Assembly (NCBI RefSeq): GCF_016765655.2
Contig: NZ_CP086109.1
Coordinates: 62,001-126,000, forward strand
DNA length: 64,000 bases
Source: Skermanella mucosa
GTDB taxonomy: Bacteria > Pseudomonadota > Alphaproteobacteria > Azospirillales > Azospirillaceae
Direction: 5' to 3'
The position numbers were made by a program, and so were the translations under genes. This document shows, in pieces, positions 17,713 to 25,806 of this stretch; position 1 is the stretch's first letter; each line of letters starts with the position of its first letter. Below the pieces are notes generated by a model. That model saw nothing but the letters and a program-made list of their open reading frames with translations. It searched no databases and had not been told where the DNA came from.

Positions 17713-18885
17713 TCAGCCCGCCGGCCGGAACACGATCGCCACCGGCGTGATCGACCGGGTTACGTTCCCGGTGGGCGTCAGCCGTCCGGTCTCCCGGTCG
17801 ATCCGGAACTGCACGATGTCGTCGCCCTTCTGGTTGGCGACATAGAGCCAGGTTCCGCCCGGGTCGATGGCGAAGTTGCGCGGGAAGGCGATGCCGGCCG
17901 TGGTATGCCCGATCGGCGACAGCAGCCCGCTGGAAGGGTCGATCCCGAAGGACGCGATGCTGTCGTGCCCCCGGTTGGAGGCGTAGAGGAACCTGCCGTC
18001 GGGATGCACCGCGATCTCGGCGGTGCTTTGGGGACCGGAATAGCCGGCCGGTTCGGTCCGCACGGTCTGGAGCCCGCGGCCGAGCTCGCCGGTGGCCGGG
18101 TCGTATTCCAGGGCGGTGATGGTCGCGTCCAACTCGTTCAGGACATACAGGATGCGCCCGTCCCGGTGGAAAGCCACGTGCCTCGGGCCGGCCCCGGGCG
18201 CCATGGACGCCTCGCTCACCAGGGACAGCCCGCCGCCCTCCAGCCGCAGGATCTGAACCTTGTCGATGCCCAGGTCGGCCGTGGCGATGTACCGGCCGGC
18301 CGGATCGAAGGTGACCGCATGCGGGTGCGGCGCCTCCTGGCGCTCCGGGTTGGGGCCGCTGCCCTTGTTCATGAACTCGCCGCTCGCGGGACCGAGCCTG
18401 CCGTCCGCCTCGATCGGCAGGGCGACGAAGTTGCCACCCATGTAGTTGGCGACCACCAGGTGCCGTCCCGAAGGATCGACCGCCAGGTGCGCCGGGATGT
18501 GGCCCACCACCGACTGCCGGTTCAGCAGGGAGATGGTCCCGGTCTCGGGGCTGATGGCGTAGGCCTCCGCCGAGCCCGCCCTGCTCCCCCCGTAATCGTC
18601 GATCTCGTTGACGGCGTAGAGGAAACGCCCCGACGGATGGAGCGCCACGAAGGACGGGTTGGCGCTCGGCACCTGCTGGATCAGCGTGAAGGCGCCGGTA
18701 TCCGGATCGACCCGGAAAACCGAGAGCCCGACGGGATTGTCGCTGCCCCCGCCGGGCGGGTCCTTGGTGTAGGAGCCGACATAAGCGTATCGTGCCATGG
18801 TCCTGCCTGAAGCGAGTTCGGGAAACGCCAAGATGGCCGAAGCACCCGCTGCGGACACCATGAACTGGCGGCGGTCGATCTGCAT
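17713..18885 (-). CDS. Lactonase family protein (YbhE/6-phosphogluconolactonase-type propeller) with signal
   Basis: 390 residues; GGGAGGAACGACC precedes the ATG. The start MQIDRRQFMVSAAGASAILAF looks like a twin-arginine signal. The rest is the seven-bladed Lactonase (PF10282) propeller: YAYVGSYT, GLSVFRVDPDTGAFTLIQQV, PSFVALHPSGRFLYAVNE, HPHAVTFDPAGRYIATADLG, GPRHVAFHRDGRILYVLNELD, FPRNFAIDPGGTWLYVANQ. Homologues hydrolyse (phospho)gluconolactone. Position as last gene of the sugar ABC operon, behind a Gfo/Idh/MocA oxidoreductase, suggests hydrolysis of an aldonolactone, here in the periplasm if the signal is real. Confidence 0.8.
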   Translation of the reverse strand: MQIDRRQFMVSAAGASAILAFPELASGRTMARYAYVGSYTKDPPGGGSDNPVGLSVFRVDPDTGAFTLIQQVPSANPSFVALHPSGRFLYAVNEIDDYGGSRAGSAEAYAISPETGTISLLNRQSVVGHIPAHLAVDPSGRHLVVANYMGGNFVALPIEADGRLGPASGEFMNKGSGPNPERQEAPHPHAVTFDPAGRYIATADLGIDKVQILRLEGGGLSLVSEASMAPGAGPRHVAFHRDGRILYVLNELDATITALEYDPATGELGRGLQTVRTEPAGYSGPQSTAEIAVHPDGRFLYASNRGHDSIASFGIDPSSGLLSPIGHTTAGIAFPRNFAIDPGGTWLYVANQKGDDIVQFRIDRETGRLTPTGNVTRSITPVAIVFRPAG

Positions 18886-18908
18886 GGTCGTTCCTCCCGT
18901 TTTCTTTT

Positions 18909-19895
18909 CTACTTGGAACCTGCCTTGAACAACGCCTCGATGACGCGGAGGTTCGCCACCGCATCCTCCAGCGGATAGTCCGGCGCCAGCCCGCCCCTCA
19001 GCAGCCGGGCGAAATCGGCCGCCTGGAGGGCGTACTGGTCAACGACCTCCATGTCCTCCGCCACCGCGGAGGCGTCGGCGTGCCGGCTTCCGTCGTCGAC
19101 CATTATCCGGCAGGGCCGGTCCGGCGGCGCGTTGAACGGGATCAGCACCTCGATCCGCCCCCGGCTTCCCAGGCAGTGGACCCGCTGGTAGGGCACCATC
19201 CGGGTCGAGACGGTGAAGCTCGCCTGCCCTCCCCCGGGAAACGCCATCAGGGCGGAGGTCAGCACGTCGATCCCCATGTCCGGATCGCGCTCGACCAAGG
19301 CCGCGACCCGCTCCGGCTCGGCGCCGAACAGCCAGCGCGCCAGCATGACGGGATAGCAGCCGATATCGTAGAGCGCGCCGCCGCCCTGCTCCGCGCTGTT
19401 GCGGATATTGGCCGGATCGGCATTGTGGTAGCTGAAGGTGCAGGTCATCGCCAGCAGCGCCCCGATCCGCCCCTCCCGGATCAGCTCGCGGACCCGTAGC
19501 CACTGGGGATGGTGCCGGACCATGAAGGCTTCCTGGATCAGCCGGCCGGTGCGGTCGCGCGCGGCGACCAGCGTTTCGGCCTCCGCCGCGGTCAGCGCCA
19601 GCGGCTTCTCGCACAGTACGTGCTTGCCGGCCTCGGCGGCCCGGATCGCCCAGGGCACATGCTGGTCGTTGGGCAGCGGGATATAGACCGCTTCCACGGC
19701 ATCGTCGGCCAGCAGCGCCTCGTAGCCGCCATGGGCCTTCGGAATGCCCAGCCGCGCGGCGCAGGCCTCCGCCCGGCCGGCATCGCGGGACGCGATCGCG
19801 ACCACCTCGGCGGTATCGGTGCGGCGGAAACCGGGTATCACCTTCTCGACGGCGATCTTCGCGGTGCCCAGAATACCCCAGCGTACGGGTTCCAT
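18909..19895 (-). CDS. Gfo/Idh/MocA family oxidoreductase
   Basis: 328 residues from the ATG at 19895 (GGGAGGGAAGGCCGTC upstream). Rossmann start RWGILGTAKIAVEKVIPGF, AVYIPLPNDQHVPWAIRAA, and the family's catalytic HVLCEKPLAL; then the substrate-domain signature GGGALYDIGCYPVMLARWLFG. The closest-feeling subgroup is D-xylose/glucose 1-dehydrogenase and glucose-fructose oxidoreductase. It lies between the ABC ATPase and the lactonase genes, so oxidation of an imported or released aldose to its lactone is a reasonable inference. No signal peptide, so cytoplasmic. Confidence 0.82.
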   Translation of the reverse strand: MEPVRWGILGTAKIAVEKVIPGFRRTDTAEVVAIASRDAGRAEACAARLGIPKAHGGYEALLADDAVEAVYIPLPNDQHVPWAIRAAEAGKHVLCEKPLALTAAEAETLVAARDRTGRLIQEAFMVRHHPQWLRVRELIREGRIGALLAMTCTFSYHNADPANIRNSAEQGGGALYDIGCYPVMLARWLFGAEPERVAALVERDPDMGIDVLTSALMAFPGGGQASFTVSTRMVPYQRVHCLGSRGRIEVLIPFNAPPDRPCRIMVDDGSRHADASAVAEDMEVVDQYALQAADFARLLRGGLAPDYPLEDAVANLRVIEALFKAGSK

Positions 19896-19933
19896 GACGG
19901 CCTTCCCTCCCTGAGTTTTTCGTTCTTTCTTTG

Positions 19934-19995
19934 CCACAGATGACGGCGATGGGCTCAGATGAATGCTTATCTTCGTCCATCGCCGTCATCTGTGG
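19934..19995. repeat. Long palindromic intergenic repeat (CCACAGATGA type)
   Basis: A perfect 19-bp inverted repeat, CCACAGATGACGGCGATGG at 19934-19952 and its complement at 19977-19995, with a 24-base loop; with one bulge the pairing extends into the flanking TTTG/CAAA. It lies between the ABC ATPase and the oxidoreductase genes. T-runs are on the wrong side for a simple terminator of either strand. The CCACAGATGA core resembles a widespread class of bacterial intergenic palindromes. Confidence 0.8.
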
Positions 19996-20026
19996 CCAAA
20001 AAACAGAAGCCGAACACTCCGAAGCT

Positions 20027-21127
20027 TCAGCCCAGCCGCCGGCCGTCCTCCGGATCGAACAGCGACACCCGTCCCCCGTCCAGCATCACCGGCAGCGGCG
20101 CGTTGCGCTCGATCCGCTGGTTCGGCGCCATGCGGGCGGTGACCTCCCCCGCCCCGGTGGCAAGCAGAACATACATGTCGGGGCCGGTCGGCTCGGCCAT
20201 GATCGGGCGCGCCTCGAACGATCCCCCGCCGCCGCCCTCGGCGATGCGGATATGCTCCGGCCGGAAACCGAGCGTGATCGGCCTGCCCTCCCCCGACCCC
20301 GAGGGCGGCGCCAGCCCCGGCAGCGGGATCGTGGCCCCGCCGCAGACCAGCCCGACATGGTCGCCCGCCGGCCCCAGCCGCCCCTCCAGGAAGTTCATGG
20401 TCGGCGCCCCCACGAAGGACGCGACGAACCGGTTGGCCGGCCGGTCGTAGACCTCCTCCGGGCTGTCGCACTGCTGGATCCGCCCCTGGTCCATCACGAC
20501 GATCCGGGTCGCCATGGTCATCGCCTCGATCTGGTCGTGGGTGACATAGACCATGGTCCGCCCCACCCGCTCGTGCAGCCGCTTCAGCTCGATCCGCATG
20601 TCGGCGCGCAGCTTGGCGTCCAGGTTGCTGAGCGGCTCGTCGAACAGGAAGACCTTGGGCTGCCGCACCAGCGCGCGGCCGATCGCGACACGCTGCTGCT
20701 GGCCGCCGGACAGCTCGGACGGACGCCGGTCCAGCAGGTGGCCGATCCGCAGGAGCTGGGCGACCTCCGCCACCTTGCGCTCCACCTCGGCCTTCGGCGT
20801 TCCCCGCATGCGCAGGCCGAAGCCGATGTTCCGGCGCACCGACATGGTCGGGTAGAGCGCGTAGGACTGGAACACCATCGCGATGTCCCGCTCGTCCGGC
20901 TCCAGCTTCGTCACGTCCCGGCCGCCGATCAGGATGCGCCCGCCGGTGATCGGCTCCAGCCCCGCGATCATGTTCAGCAGGGTGGACTTGCCGCAGCCCG
21001 ACGGCCCCAGCAATACCAGGAACTCGCCGTGCTCCACCTCCAGGTTCAGGCCGTCGATGATGGTCAGGTGGCCGTAGCTCTTGCGAACGTCTTCGAGCGT
21101 CACGCCGTTCATGGGTTGGGTCCTCAT
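20027..21127 (-). CDS. Sugar ABC transporter ATPase (UgpC/MsmK type)
   Basis: 366 residues. Walker A GPSGCGKST, Q-loop MVFQSYALYP, signature LSGGQQQRVAIGRAL, Walker B VFLFDEPLSNLDAKLR, switch His YVTHDQ; then the C-terminal MalK-like regulatory (TOBE) domain with ITLGFRPEHIRIAE. This is the ATPase of the CUT1 carbohydrate importer encoded with the two permeases and binding protein. The ATG at 21127 overlaps the permease stop (ATGA); a second ATG at 21112 with GAGGACCCAACCC upstream is equally possible. Confidence 0.9.
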   Translation of the reverse strand: MRTQPMNGVTLEDVRKSYGHLTIIDGLNLEVEHGEFLVLLGPSGCGKSTLLNMIAGLEPITGGRILIGGRDVTKLEPDERDIAMVFQSYALYPTMSVRRNIGFGLRMRGTPKAEVERKVAEVAQLLRIGHLLDRRPSELSGGQQQRVAIGRALVRQPKVFLFDEPLSNLDAKLRADMRIELKRLHERVGRTMVYVTHDQIEAMTMATRIVVMDQGRIQQCDSPEEVYDRPANRFVASFVGAPTMNFLEGRLGPAGDHVGLVCGGATIPLPGLAPPSGSGEGRPITLGFRPEHIRIAEGGGGGSFEARPIMAEPTGPDMYVLLATGAGEVTARMAPNQRIERNAPLPVMLDGGRVSLFDPEDGRRLG

Positions 21128-21963
21128 CCTTTGACGGCGCCGGCGGCGATGCCGCGCACGAACAGGCGCCCGGAAAACAGGTAGACCAGGACGGTCGGAA
21201 GGGCCGCGAGCATCGTCGCCGCCATGTTGACGTTGTATTCCTGCTCGCCGAACTGCGATCCGACGAGGTTGTTGAGCGCCACCGTCACCGGCTGGCTGCC
21301 GCGACCGCTGAAGGTCAGCCCCAGCAGGAAGTCGTTCCAGATATAGGTGAACTGGAGGATCACCGCGACCGCGAACACCGGCAGCGAGAGCGGCAGCATG
21401 ATGTGCCAGAAGATCGCCAGGAACCCGGCCCCGTCGATCCGCGCCGCCTTCATCAGGTCCGCCGGCACCGACTGGAAGAAGTTGCGGAACAGCAGGGTCA
21501 CGAAGGCCAGCCCCCAGACCACGTGGACCAGCACCAGCCCCGGCACGGTGCCGAACAGCCCCAGCTCCCGCACCAGCACGATCATCGGGTAGAGCGTCAC
21601 CTGCGGCGGGATGAACAGCCCGATCAGCACCGCCGCGAACAGCAGGTTGGCGAAGCGCAGCTTCCACAGGCTGAGCGCGTAGCCCGTCAGCGAGCCCAGC
21701 CCGACCGACAGGAACAGCGCCGGGAACACGATGACGAAGGAATTGACGAACTGCCCCGACAGCCCGCCGCTGCCCCCGTCGCGCCCGCCCCAGGCCTTGC
21801 CCCACGCCTCCAGCGTCGGGGCCCGCGGCAGGGCGAACAGGCTGCCGCCGCGGATCTCGTCCATCGGCTTCAGCGAGGTGGAGAACATGATCAGCAGGGG
21901 CGCCATCATGGCGAGCGCCGCCGTGCCGAGCAGCAGATACAGGACGACCCGCTGGTAGCGCAT
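21124..21963 (-). CDS. Sugar ABC transporter permease (CUT1, MalG-like)
   Basis: 279 residues, six membrane segments: VVLYLLLGTAALAMMAPLLI near the start, VNSFVIVFPALFLSVGLGSL, and the conserved ABC-binding EAA loop LMKAARIDGAGFLAIFWHIMLPLSLP. Its start overlaps the stop of the upstream permease (TGATG), and its stop overlaps the ATPase start. It forms the transmembrane pore with the other permease. Confidence 0.9.
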   Translation of the reverse strand: MRYQRVVLYLLLGTAALAMMAPLLIMFSTSLKPMDEIRGGSLFALPRAPTLEAWGKAWGGRDGGSGGLSGQFVNSFVIVFPALFLSVGLGSLTGYALSLWKLRFANLLFAAVLIGLFIPPQVTLYPMIVLVRELGLFGTVPGLVLVHVVWGLAFVTLLFRNFFQSVPADLMKAARIDGAGFLAIFWHIMLPLSLPVFAVAVILQFTYIWNDFLLGLTFSGRGSQPVTVALNNLVGSQFGEQEYNVNMAATMLAALPTVLVYLFSGRLFVRGIAAGAVKG

Positions 21964-22910
21964 CACCGTGCCCCCCGGCTCTTGTGGATTTCCCGGTACA
22001 GGTAGGGGCCGATCACCGCGACCACGGTGCACAGCATCATGAAGGCGCCGGCGGCGCCCAGGCCCAGCTCCTGCCGGTTCAGGATATGGTCGACCACGAA
22101 CCGCGCCGGCAGGTCCGACGCGAAGCCCGGCCCGCCGCCGGTCAGTGCCACGACCAGGTCGAACGACTTCATCACCAGCGCCGACAGCAGAACGAAGACG
22201 GTGAAGAACACGGGCCGCAGCATCGGGGTGACGATGTCCGTATAGACCCGCCAGGTCGGTATGCCGTCGATCCGGGCGGCCTTCCAGACGTTGGGATCGA
22301 CGCCCCGAAGCCCCGCCAGGAACAGCGCCATGCACAGCCCGACCTGCTGCCAGATCCCGGCGATCGCCAGGGTATAGATCGCCCGGTCCGGCTGGACGAT
22401 CCAGTTGAAGACGAACCCTTCCCAGCCCAGGTCCCGCACCGCGTCCTGGATGCCGAACACCGGGTTCAGCATCCATTGCCAGATCAGGCCGGTCACGATG
22501 AACGACATGGACAGCGGCAGCATGAACACCGTCCGGAAGAACCCCTCGGCCCGGACGCCCCGGTCGATCATGATCGCCAGCGCATAGCCCGCGACCGTGC
22601 AGCCCGCGATGAACAGCGTGCCGTGGATCGCCAGGTTCTCCATGGCGGTCCACCAGCGGGCGCTGGCGAACAGCCGGCGGTACTGGTCGAACCCGACGAA
22701 ATCATAGACCGGCAGCAGGCGCGACCGGGTCAGCGAGATCACGAAGGTCCAGACGATGAAGGCGTAGAAGCAGACGATCGTGATGACCGCCGCCGGGATC
22801 AGCGCGATCCGCGCCGCCGTCATGGGCGCCAGCCGCCATCGGGGCCGGACGGCCGGCGCGCCGCCCTCGGCCATCAGGATCGCCGGCCGGCTCTGTTCTG
22901 CATGGGACAT
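21963..22910 (-). CDS. Sugar ABC transporter permease (CUT1, MalF-like)
   Basis: 315 residues, six membrane segments beginning ARIALIPAAVITIVCFYAFI; EAA loop VWKAARIDGIPTWRVYTDIVTPMLRP. Conserved features of CUT1 permeases include FFRTVFMLPLSMSFIVTGLIWQW-type TM3 and the LTGGGPGFASD periplasmic loop. It follows the binding protein gene by 63 bp and overlaps the next permease by three bases. Confidence 0.9.
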   Translation of the reverse strand: MSHAEQSRPAILMAEGGAPAVRPRWRLAPMTAARIALIPAAVITIVCFYAFIVWTFVISLTRSRLLPVYDFVGFDQYRRLFASARWWTAMENLAIHGTLFIAGCTVAGYALAIMIDRGVRAEGFFRTVFMLPLSMSFIVTGLIWQWMLNPVFGIQDAVRDLGWEGFVFNWIVQPDRAIYTLAIAGIWQQVGLCMALFLAGLRGVDPNVWKAARIDGIPTWRVYTDIVTPMLRPVFFTVFVLLSALVMKSFDLVVALTGGGPGFASDLPARFVVDHILNRQELGLGAAGAFMMLCTVVAVIGPYLYREIHKSRGAR

Positions 22911-22973
22911 GGATGCTCCATCGCCGGCCCGGACGATCCCGGGCCGGTCAAGCGATCGGAAGGCGGGGCGCCC

Positions 22974-24230
22974 CTACCGGGCGTCCTCGACGGTCTGCAC
23001 GAACAGGCTGCGCCCCTGTTCCGGCGTCATGGAGGGACTGTTCCAGAACTGCGAGATGGCGTCGTCGATCGCCCCGGAGACGGCGCTGGAGACGCCGAAC
23101 AGCCCGGTGCTGACCAGATGGGTCGCAGGGTCCTTGATGGTGGCGATCGCCAGCTTGGCGCAGCTGTCGAAGCCGGGATCGGTCACGTCGGTGCGCACCG
23201 GGATCGAGCCCTTGCGCCGGTTGAAGGCGATCTGGACCTGCGGGTCCATGATGACCTCGGCCATCAGCTTCTGGGCCGCCTTGACCTGCGGGTCCGACGT
23301 GGCGCCGAACGAGAAGGCGTCCACCGCCATGATGTAGGCGGCGTCCTTCGCCGGGGCCAGCATGCAGCCGACGGTGGTTCCCGGCTCGATGCCGGCCGCC
23401 ACCAGCTCGCCCTTGGCCCAGTCGCCGGTGAACTGGAAGGCCGCGTCGCCGCGCATCAGCATCGCGGTCGCCTCGTTCCAGCGGCGGCCCGGGCTGCCCT
23501 CGTCCACGAAGCCGCGAAGCGCCGCGAAGGTGCTGAACGCCTCCAGCATCGCGTCGGAATTCATCGCCGCCTTGTCCAGGTCGCCGTAGACCCTGGCGTA
23601 ATGCTCGCGCCCGCCGACGCCGAGCAGCACCGTGTTGAACAGCACCCGCTCCTGCCAGGGCTGGCCGCCCAGGGCGATCGGCGTCACGCCCGCCGCCTTC
23701 AGCCTCCCGGCGGCCTCCAGGAATTCCGGCCAGGTCTTGGGCACGGCGACGCCGGCCTTCTCCAGCACGGCGGTGTTGTAGAACATCCAGTTCTCGCCGT
23801 GGATGTTCAGCGGGGCGGCGATATACTTGCCGTCTTCCTTGGCGATCCGGGCGATCAGGGGCGGCAGGACCGCGTCCCAGTTGCCGGCCGCCGCGACCTG
23901 CTGGACGTCGCCCACGAAGCCCTGCGCCGCCAGTTCCTTGAGCTGTTCGCCGACCGAGAACTGGAAGATCGCGGGAGCGTCGTTGCCGATCATGCGGTTG
24001 ACCGCGGCCGCCCGGGCATTGGCGCCGCCGGCGATCGGGGTGTCGTTCCAGGTCCCGCCGCGCGCCGTGAAAGCGGAGCGGACCTCGCCCAGGGCGGCGG
24101 ACTCGCCCCCCGACGTCCACCAGTGCAGCACCTCGGCCGTCTGGGCCGTGGCCGCCGGCGCCGCGAGCCCGGCCGCCACCGCGACCGCCAGCCCCGCCCC
24201 GAATCCCGTCATCAGCATGGAAACACGCAT
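22974..24230 (-). CDS. Sugar ABC transporter substrate-binding protein (CUT1)
   Basis: 418 residues with signal peptide AVAVAAGLAAPAATAQ; first gene of the operon (CCAGGGAGGGTCGGG before the ATG at 24230, three codons outside which the frame is not protein-like). Body is SBP_bac_1: AEVLHWWTSGGESAALGEV, APAIFQFSVGEQLKELAAQG, NWMFYNTAVLEKAGVAVPKTW, AAFQFTGDWAKGEL. This HWWTSGGE type is typical for glucose or glucoside binding proteins of Rhizobiales/Rhodospirillales. With the divergent GH1 gene, beta-glucosides or glucose are the likely ligands. Confidence 0.88.
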   Translation of the reverse strand: MRVSMLMTGFGAGLAVAVAAGLAAPAATAQTAEVLHWWTSGGESAALGEVRSAFTARGGTWNDTPIAGGANARAAAVNRMIGNDAPAIFQFSVGEQLKELAAQGFVGDVQQVAAAGNWDAVLPPLIARIAKEDGKYIAAPLNIHGENWMFYNTAVLEKAGVAVPKTWPEFLEAAGRLKAAGVTPIALGGQPWQERVLFNTVLLGVGGREHYARVYGDLDKAAMNSDAMLEAFSTFAALRGFVDEGSPGRRWNEATAMLMRGDAAFQFTGDWAKGELVAAGIEPGTTVGCMLAPAKDAAYIMAVDAFSFGATSDPQVKAAQKLMAEVIMDPQVQIAFNRRKGSIPVRTDVTDPGFDSCAKLAIATIKDPATHLVSTGLFGVSSAVSGAIDDAISQFWNSPSMTPEQGRSLFVQTVEDAR

Positions 24231-24262
24231 CCCGACCCTCCCTGGTTCGATCCGCGTTATGG

Positions 24263-24278
24263 ATCGTAACGTTTCGAT
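24263..24278. promoter_or_regulatory. Probable LacI-family operator 1
   Basis: ATCGTAACGTTTCGAT, a near-perfect 16-bp palindrome centred on CG with the AACGTT core typical of LacI/GalR sites. It sits 33 bp upstream of the binding protein start in the divergent promoter region. Confidence 0.7.
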
Positions 24279-24363
24279 TTTCGGTAAGTATGACCTTGTG
24301 CCGAGGGATGTCAATCCCGAAATGATCCTTGCCAGTCCCGGCACCCCGGCGCTACGATCAAAA

Positions 24364-24377
24364 TCGTAACGTTACGA
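24364..24377. promoter_or_regulatory. Probable LacI-family operator 2
   Basis: TCGTAACGTTACGA is a perfect 14-bp palindrome (AATCGTAACGTTACGAAATT in context), 47 bp upstream of the beta-glucosidase start and centred 100 bp from operator 1. The shared TCGTAACGTT half-site argues that one regulator, most simply the LacI protein encoded two genes away, binds both. Confidence 0.75.
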
Positions 24378-24423
24378 AATTCGAACGCGCCGCAGCGGCG
24401 CGCCAGACCGGGAGGGTTCCGCG

Positions 24424-25764
24424 ATGCTTCGTTTCCCCGAGGGGTTCGTGTGGGGAGTGTCCACGTCCAGCTACCAGATCGAGGGGGGAGCGCCGGACGA
24501 CGGGCGCGGTCGCAGCATCTGGGACACCTACTGCGCCACGCCCGGCAAGGTGGCCAACGGCGACGACGGCTCGGTCGCCTGCGACCATTATCACCGCTAC
24601 CCCGAGGATCTGGACCTTCTGCGGACGCTGGGCGCTTCGGTCTACCGCTTCTCGATCATGTGGCCCCGGGTGATGCCCGAAGGCACCGGCCGGCTGAACG
24701 AAAAGGGCCTCGACTTCTACGACCGCGTGGTCGACGGCCTGCTGGAGCGCGGCCTGCGCGCCTGGCCCTGCCTGTACCACTGGGACCTGCCCCAGGCGCT
24801 CCAGGACCGGGGCGGCTGGACCAACCGCGACAGCGCCTCCTGGTTCGCCGACTATGCCGCCGTCATGGCCCGGCGGCTGGGCGACCGGGTCGAGAAGTGG
24901 GTGACCTTCAACGAGCCCAGCGTCTCCGCCTGGATCGGCCACGAGGAGGGCCGGCACGCGCCGGGCCTGACCGACCCGCGGGCCGCCGTGCGGGCGGCGC
25001 ACCACATCAACCTGGCCCACGGCCGGGCGGTCGCGACGCTGCGCGACCTGACGCCTCGGGCCGGCGTCGGCTTCGTCCTGCCGATCCACAAGGCCCGCCC
25101 CCTGCCCCGCTTCGCCGAACGCGACGCCCATCTGGCCGATTTGTTCGAGGACAAGTGGAACGGCGTGTTCCTGGACCCGGTCTATTTCGGCCGCTACCCC
25201 GCCTCGCTGGCCGACCGCTTCGCCGAGCACGTCGCCCCCGGCGACCTGGAGGAAATCAGCCGCCCCGTCGATTTCCTCGGCGTCAACCACTACTTCCCCA
25301 GCTATGTGGAGGCGGCGTCCGGCGAGGCCTGGCCGTTCCGCCATGCCGAGCCGCCGTTCTATTTCCGCCGGACGGAGATGAACTGGGCGATCGACGGGCG
25401 GGCCTTCTACGAGGCCCTGATGATCCTGAAGCACCGCTACCGCAATCCGCCGGTCTACGTGACCGAGAACGGCGGCGCCTTCCTCGACTGCGTTCAGGCC
25501 GACGGCCGGGTGGACGACCAGGACCGCATCGCCTACTACAAGGACTATCTCGCCAACCTGCACAGGGCCATGGCGGAAGGGGCCGACATCCGGGGCTTCA
25601 TGCCCTGGTCCCTGCTCGACAACTTCGAATGGGCGCGCGGCTACGACAAGCGGTTCGGCCTGGTGCATGTCGATTACCGCACCCAGAAGCGCACGCCCAA
25701 GGCCTCTTTCGACTTCATGCGCGCCGTCATCGCCGGCAACGCTTTGCCCGGGGGCCAGTTCTGA
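24424..25764 (+). CDS. Beta-glucosidase, glycoside hydrolase family 1
   Basis: 446 residues, the usual length for bacterial GH1. Start LRFPEGFVWGVSTSSYQIEG; acid/base E164 in TFNEPS; nucleophile E348 in YVTENGGAF; ending signature PWSLLDNFEWARGYDKRFG with the aglycone/glucose-binding Trp and Glu. No signal peptide, so it would hydrolyse imported cellobiose or aryl-beta-glucosides to glucose in the cytoplasm. GGGAGGGTTCCGCG precedes the ATG. Divergent from the ABC operon and followed by its presumed LacI regulator. Confidence 0.95.
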   Translation: MLRFPEGFVWGVSTSSYQIEGGAPDDGRGRSIWDTYCATPGKVANGDDGSVACDHYHRYPEDLDLLRTLGASVYRFSIMWPRVMPEGTGRLNEKGLDFYDRVVDGLLERGLRAWPCLYHWDLPQALQDRGGWTNRDSASWFADYAAVMARRLGDRVEKWVTFNEPSVSAWIGHEEGRHAPGLTDPRAAVRAAHHINLAHGRAVATLRDLTPRAGVGFVLPIHKARPLPRFAERDAHLADLFEDKWNGVFLDPVYFGRYPASLADRFAEHVAPGDLEEISRPVDFLGVNHYFPSYVEAASGEAWPFRHAEPPFYFRRTEMNWAIDGRAFYEALMILKHRYRNPPVYVTENGGAFLDCVQADGRVDDQDRIAYYKDYLANLHRAMAEGADIRGFMPWSLLDNFEWARGYDKRFGLVHVDYRTQKRTPKASFDFMRAVIAGNALPGGQF

Positions 25765-25806
25765 GCTATGCGGAAGGCCAACGGACACGGTGCTGGAGGA
25801 CTAGGC

